In this document: positions 58,201 through 64,000 of the stretch, one piece after another | Layout of the letters: every line of letters begins with the position of its first letter | Numbering within the stretch: position 1 is the stretch's first letter | Assembly (NCBI GenBank): GCA_038503065.1 | Contig: JBCAMK010000014.1 | Coordinates: 62,001 to 126,000, forward strand | Reading direction: 5' to 3' | DNA length: 64,000 nucleotides | Origin: Paragyromitra xinjiangensis | Lineage: Eukaryota; Ascomycota; Pezizomycetes; Pezizales; Discinaceae | Position numbers and translations under genes: made by a program | Notes under the pieces: model-generated | Database searches by the model: none | Told to the model about the DNA's origin: nothing | What the model saw: the letters and a program-made list of their open reading frames with translations, nothing else

Positions 58201-61200
58201 TCTCTTTCTACTTCTTGCCGATCCATTATGAAATGGCAAGAGTTTATTGAGAAGAACATGATGATCGTCGCATTTCTTGGCCCGTGTCTGTAGGTGTTGT
58301 CATGTAGGTATACTCCAGCACTCTAGTCAAATGATATCAATAAACCTGAGGGTGGTTCTGAAAAGTACATGCACCACGCGCACCTCACAGCGGGAAAATA
58401 CCAGCCTGTTGGTCCTCTTGTTCTTATCACTCTCCCCATCCGCCCTCGCCATCACCACCCCACCTATAACACACCAACTACCTCAATAGAACGTATAGCG
58501 ATAATTGCGAGCCGAGATTACATACCATCGCAATAACAACGATTTGAAAACAGCCCACGGCGAACCCAAAGAGCCTCACGAGAGCTGTAGTCGAGTGTGT
58601 ACATGTGATTAAGAGGGATTATGACGAAAAAAAAGAGACCGGCTAGATCTTCCAGAGGATAAGTCCCCTGGGGAATCTCGCCAAGGTCTTTCCTCTCCTT
58701 CACCGCTTGGGAGTGAAAAATTCTATGGTGGAAAACTAAATACATGTAGATCAATGAGGTACAGCTCATAAGATGGGTGCTTGGTGGAACAGGCGTGCTT
58801 CCATTCGATATCCTAAGTCTTGCCTGTACAGACAGATGACCGATGCTGATTTGTAGAATCTTAGACTGCCTGAGGATATAAGGAGCCAAGGAATAAAAAT
58901 GGATTTTTCTGCGCTGTAAACAAAGCGCAACTCTTATAGAAATTTATCACACTGGTATGTCGTAGACAGTACTCTACACTGCTCAACCCAGCCGACTCCC
59001 TCACGAGGGATACAGGCGAGGTGCGGAGACAGTCATGTGATAAGGGTTATTCAAAGTACCTTCACCCGCGAATTCGAGACGTGGTAAAACCGAACCCTCC
59101 AACTACCGCCCTCCGTCCCAATCGGCACATATATCACCCCAAGCTTCAGGCTTCCAAGATCCACACAGGGAATAAAGCAAACTAATCAAGATCTTTGTTC
59201 ATCTTGCAGCTGCATATCAAAGAGAACTGGGTTTGACAGGATGAGCCATAAAATATCCTCCGATAGGCTATCCCCTCTATCCACGTAGTGAAAGAGATTT
59301 TTCAGAATCTGCATGCGTGATATCTGCTACTGGAAGTCAGGACCATAATCTGCTGACACTTTGGCCTTCACCACAGCAATGCACTTTCCACCGATAGCGC
59401 TACATAGGGCATAAACCCCACACTTAAGTACAAAAGGACCCTGCATTCCCAGAACCTTGGCCCTGGATATTCTTAGTGCCGCTGTTCAACCAATCGGGAG
59501 AGTCTTCTAGCTTTCATATTCCATCACTCGGTAGACAGGGTCTGGAACGACGAGAAAAAACAGAATTCGTAGCTTCATAGCGCTCGGGGCCTCTGCTATG
59601 CGAATAATGGCCCGAGCGAGCGGTTGATGGGGTGTGCGTGCCATGGCTCGGAGTCGTGAGCATGGGCCTCTAGGTCGCTGTCGCGAAAAATATCTAAAGA
59701 TGACTTAGGCAATAGTGGTCACTGGTTCATCCAATATCTAGCTTGGATCCGCAGGTCGATAAAACGACGAGTCTGCACGAACCCGTACAAATATTACACA
59801 GGTGCCCTTTCATCGCAGGAACATTGGTGGATATGCGATAAGTGTCACGCAAGAAATCGACCGTACCCAGGAGCTAAATTTCCCCAAAGGATGCGTGGCA
59901 AAACAAAGTCTTTCTGAGATCTGAAGCGACGCTCCCCACAAAACCCACTGTTTGGCAAGAAAAAATCTAGTAATTGGAATCTACAAGGACCAGTCACTAC
60001 GCAACGATCCCATCGGCGCGAACTCCGCTAATCCCCCGGTTTCACGTTGGTTCGTGGATCGTGGATTTTATAGGGCGCCACAGTCATTCACCGTCAATCA
60101 CTCGGAAACTAGTCTTGGCGACCTGCTAGCATCGAGTGCTCAGTGATGCACCAGAAAAACTTTATCTCTGTATTATCATCAGCTGTCGGTAAAACTATCT
60201 ATTATCACACGTCGGCTAGATGCATAAGTTGTGTGTCCCCAGTCAGCTTGTGCTGAGTCGTGGTTAATCGGCTAGTAAGCGAACGCAAGGTCGTGCAGAA
60301 AAAGGAACTTCGGCACTGGTGGGCTTGATTCTGGAATGTCACAATTGATAGAGCTGGTTCCAGGGGCTGAACAAGCTGTTTGTGGGGTTCTAGCTCCGAG
60401 TGTCAATGTTGTCGCACTTTGAAGCGGGCGGTCAAGGGGTATGCTGTGTTTTCTTGAAGATACCGCTTGCGGAATGAGGAATTTTAGGGGCTTTTTTTCT
60501 AGAATCAGACACCACACTTAACGGCAGGCCGTTGAGTATCGTGAAGGGCAAGAACTCCAGTGGGCTGTCAGCCCCAGAGGTGAATTGTGAGACCACGAGG
60601 CTGCTAAAGCATGACCGCCAAGCTATGACATCACCGCAAACGGACAGAAAGTGTCTGACTGAATATCTGATCTCTTAAGCTCTAAAAGTGGGTTTAAGAA
60701 GGTATAGCATTATAGTATTAGGATTTGTCAGTACTTCTGTTGGATCAAACGGTTACATGTATACGCGTATTATTAGAGAAGCATCACCGTGGTAGGTGCT
60801 TCCAGGACTGAAAATAGAAGTTCTGGAAGTGCTTGGCAGACCCAGAGAAAACTCTAAAATTGAAACCCAGACATCGATCGTTAGGCTACGAACGGGGGCA
60901 GGCGCCCAAAGCTGTAGGCGTCTGCTCTGATAGAAATGCGGCGTCAACTCCTCAAAACACTTCGCGCCGCCCTTGCTTCTGTAAATACGGAGAGGAGAGT
61001 TGAGGCCTGAAAACGGGCATCCCACCTGGCTAACCGTATCGATTTTGGCGGAAGGCCTATTCTGCCAAGACACACCTTCCCTGTTCGACACGTTTAGCCC
61101 CCTTTGTCTCACCAAGGACTTGAAGCCCACTAATTATCCATCCGTCTTCTCAACCTCATCGATCCTGATCCACTCCTTTTCTCCTCTCTCCACCATTATC

Positions 61201-61288
61201 ATCATTTCTTGCCTTTATTCTAGAATCAAACAATTATACCATCACTGATCAGCAAACAACTACTTCATCGTCATCGGCCAAGTCCAAT
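55232..61288. other. Intergenic, about 6 kb without a convincing gene
   Basis: Many short unconserved frames on both strands and scattered tacatgta palindromes. I could not build any multi-exon gene with recognised domains. The first few hundred bases upstream of 55231 are the RBR promoter, and the CT-rich 61180-61280 region is the leader of the next gene. A lineage-specific or non-coding transcript cannot be excluded. Confidence 0.45.
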
Positions 61289-62105
61289 ATGGCCCCCAAC
61301 CCAGCTCCTGATGGGACTGCCCAGCCGCCCTACAGTGCTACCCACCCCCCTCACCTTAGCCACAAGAAAATCGCTGGCATCCCTATCATCGGTGCTATAA
61401 TCATTATCGTCGTCGTCGTTGCTGTAGTCGCTCTAATTGCCTGGATTGTCTGTTTCCCCTCTCCCTGCCAAGTTCCGGGATAATCTCAAGGTTAGCTGAT
61501 GATGGTTGCAATTGATGCTGATTGGACCATAAAAACAGGTTTATACCCAACTCCGAGCTCGCCGTCTTGGTCTTCCTGCTCCCAGCTGGCGAACTTACGT
61601 TCCTTTCGTCAAAAATAATAAGCGTTCCGCGCCGTCCTCCTACGAGCCTGCTCGTGGGACTGGAAATGGCTTCGTCGGCGCTGTTAAGGGTGTTTTCGGA
61701 GCTGGCAACACCGGATATTCCGGCGCTAACACCCGCTCCGCACGGACCCGTGAGGCCCTAGACCCGGATCAAGCGTGGGATAGCCGGATAGTGGATGAGG
61801 AAGACATATCTTACAATGGAGGTGGATATGGACAGCGTATACATGATAGCAGAGGACGATATGGAGAGGCGCATCAAATGCAAGAGAATCATGGATATGA
61901 GGAGCCAGAGAGGGGCAGAAGCAGGAGTAGGGATCCACCGAGGCACAATGTGCCCCCGTACCCGGTCGGTGGCGATTCGACAAATCCGTTTGCTGGGGAT
62001 ATCAGGAGACCAGAGAGTGAGGGGTTTGTGGGGAATAATGTGAAGGGAGGAAGACCGAGTGTGGATAGCGAAAGGAGAAGCGTGTTTAGAGAGAGCATCA
62101 CTTAA
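61289..62105 (+). CDS. Single-pass membrane protein of a conserved fungal family
   Basis: Exons 61289-61423, 61473-61490 and 61539-62105 give 239 residues. A short Pro-rich exterior segment and a hydrophobic run (IAGIPIIGAIIIIVVVVA) are followed by FRDNLK, then VYTQLRARRLGLPAPSWRTYVPFVKNN. This last block recurs just after the membrane segment in small fungal membrane proteins annotated as acid-phosphatase-like. The cytosolic tail is Gly/Arg/Asp-rich and disordered. The 49 bp first intron is required because the unspliced reading stops after 64 codons (..PSPCQVPG). It has a branch-like ctaat and a long pyrimidine tract before ccaag. If it were retained, only a short membrane peptide would be made. 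Role unknown. Confidence 0.7.
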
Positions 62106-63307
62106 GTGCCTGGGGTACTGTAGGCGGCGAGGTGGGAGAAACTGTAGGGCAGTGGGGATGGGGAAGCGGAAGGGAGGTGAGAGGTGGAGGGGGGAGAGGA
62201 AGAAGGTGGATAGTGTCCGTACAGAAAATTCCCATTTTTCAATCTCTTATTTTTTTAGTGTCTATTTCCTTCGTTCATAAGGATCAGCGGGAGCTAGATA
62301 TCGGCTGGGGGTTTCTATTTGATTTTCCTTTTGCGTGGCGTGGGATAGGTTCGTTTGTATTCTGCAAGTTCCCGGCCTGCTGGCTGCTGGAGGCTTGTTT
62401 AGAGTAATGTTTTGTTCCTCTGTTATTTTTACACTCTGATTCCCTGGAGTAAATACACACGACGTGCAATTTTCCTTTTTTATTGTCTTGCTCTACAAAC
62501 CTATCGCGAAAATTTCCTTGAATATCTCCTGCTACATAGTTCTTTCAAGTTATCGAATTAGTTTAAGGTCTTCGGATTGGCTGTGTACTGGTGCGCTGCG
62601 GTTGGTGCCGTTGTTGGTCCTCCCAATAATCTTCCCGTTGATGGTGATTTGTCTCCAATTGACGTACGTTGGACTTCATTGTTCTTTATATTCACATTTT
62701 CCATACCGCACACTCAGGTGTTCATGGAATGCTGGAATGCAGATAACAATAAGCCAAACGACAGGCTCTAGGGCTCCACCGAACTTGACAAAACGAATAA
62801 ACTAACGCATATGCACATCTAAGGATAAGATACTTCAATGTAAAGTAGAGAGATTCTTGTTGGCTACTTACCGTAACCCCGATAAAGAGTACCTGACATT
62901 ACTGTTGGCTGACTGGGCTGCCGCACACCACGCCACAACCAAACTCTGTTGCATAACCAACTACGAATTAATCAACCATAAGCACCCTACGCGCGCTGCA
63001 GGAATCAGCAATGCCTCTTAAACGCAACCGACCTGAGGCAGATATACGCACATAACACCAACCAATCACCACCTATCAAAGTACATTACGAAAGTCAGGC
63101 AAGCCCAATAGCACGTTAATACGATATGCAATCCCAATCAACCTTTCTACCAGCCCTGTCCAAAAAGCGGGGGTGAACAACAATATGTATAGAACACAGA
63201 CTTCAAACTCCATCGTTCCACCACCGGTTCTATCTACAGGCCCACAGAATTCTAAATGGTAGTATTCACTAGCCCCCTCGGAATAACCTCAAGCTAACAC
63301 TACTTAG
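62106..63307. other. Intergenic and unresolved 5' end of the last gene
   Basis: No gene is supported. An ATG at 63256 directly followed by gtagta could be the first exon end of the right-edge gene. Confidence 0.4.
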
Positions 63308-64000
63308 GCTAGTTCCGCAACCGATACATTTCTTGAAGTCCTCTACGATGGGTCTGGATTGGATCCTATAGAGGCAGTCGAGTAAGTAATTCTACTGCCA
63401 TATTTTGCCGTAGCTGACCTAGCAGCTTCGTTGCCGTCCATGGCCTTAACCCGCTGGGGAAGACGTGGGCGTATAGTACGAGTCCACTGGCTACGATGGA
63501 ACATGCTCGTGGGACTTGGACTCATGGTGTGACGGGCCAGATGTGGTTGAAGGATTTCTTGCCGAGGCAGGTTCCGCATGCGAGGGTTTTGTTGTTTGGG
63601 TATAATGCGAATGTTGCGTTTAGTACGGGACAGGAGGGGATTAGGGAGCATGCGGATAATTTGTTGGATAGGTTGAGGAGGAGGCGGGTTAAGAAGAATA
63701 AGGTATTGTTTTTTTTTCACGGGATGTGGTGCGGGGTGAATTTTCTTAATATGTCGGGTGAAGTGTGAGAATAGGCCGATTGTGTTTATTGGGCATAGTT
63801 TGGGAGGGTTGTTGGTTAAACAGGTAGGAATCTCTATGGGAGTTGTTGGAAGTTTATTAATCGGGAGTTGTTAGGCACTTGTTCAAGCCCGTGGGATAAA
63901 TAAATACTCATCGATCTTGAAATCTACGTAGGTTCTGAAACAATTGAGGGTGGTGTTGGTACTGACTATTTTACTAGATATGGTATTGTCTTTTTTGGCA
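63308..64000 (+). CDS. Alpha/beta-hydrolase domain protein, partial; likely start of an NLR-like (STAND) protein
   Basis: Exons 63308-63381, 63426-63702, 63770-63823, 63875-63927 and 63978-64000 run off the right edge. The frame reads ..LEVLYDGSGLDPIEAVDFVAVHGLNP, then ARGTWTH .. MWLKDFLPRQVPHARVLLFGYNANVAFSTG. NRPIVFIGHSLGGLLVKQALVQARG follows, then STYGIVFFG. These are the oxyanion HG, the conserved FGYNA strand and the GHSLGG nucleophile elbow of a DUF676/PGAP1-like serine hydrolase. In fungi this exact domain often forms the N-terminus of NACHT or NB-ARC proteins with ankyrin or TPR repeats, used in non-self recognition. Whether such domains follow lies outside the window. The N-terminus upstream of 63308 is not resolved. 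Confidence 0.8.

Overview
The window is nuclear DNA of a filamentous ascomycete (Pezizomycotina). The genes carry many short introns (about 40-90 bp) with GT..AG ends and CTAAC/CTGAC-like branch points. Their products are typical of moulds: a Git3/cAMP-receptor-like GPCR, an Sfh5-type Sec14 protein, an OPT peptide transporter, an RBR ubiquitin ligase and an RFTS-domain heterochromatin factor. I cannot name the genus. All exon maps were read by eye and checked for frame continuity across junctions.

Layout. (1) 0.5-34.3 kb is mainly housekeeping: Sfh5-like protein (+), GPCR (+, 8 exons), small Gly/Thr-rich stress-type protein (-), unknown protein (-), a probable intron-bearing tRNA-Ser (+), DUF676 serine esterase (-), OPT transporter (+, 8 exons, sharing a 1 kb promoter region with the esterase), secreted protein (+), a zinc-finger gene of an unfamiliar family (+), inositol monophosphatase (-, 6 exons), RFTS/Raf2-like protein (+) and an MDR oxidoreductase (+). 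(2) 34.3-50.3 kb is an accessory stretch. It has a 5 kb AT-rich gene-poor block with a TA-flanked MITE and degenerate repeats, then a second zinc-finger locus that appears to be a head-to-tail two-module gene, a MYND protein (-), an F-box/ankyrin protein (-) and a secreted But2-like protein (+). (3) 51.6-64 kb holds a long RBR ligase with two unusual repeat tracts (-), about 6 kb without a convincing gene, a small single-pass membrane protein (+), and at the right edge the first exons of an alpha/beta-hydrolase gene. That domain in fungi often heads NLR-like (STAND) immune receptors.

The genes do not form one pathway. The most novel item is the zinc-finger family at 24.5-26.8 kb and 39.4-43.4 kb. 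Three modules share a C-C-H-H plus C-C-H-C zinc pattern, a short GxKxxDxxDxTD-like motif and the same intron positions and phases. Two modules seem to be fused by a phase-0 intron into one protein of about 1,096 residues.
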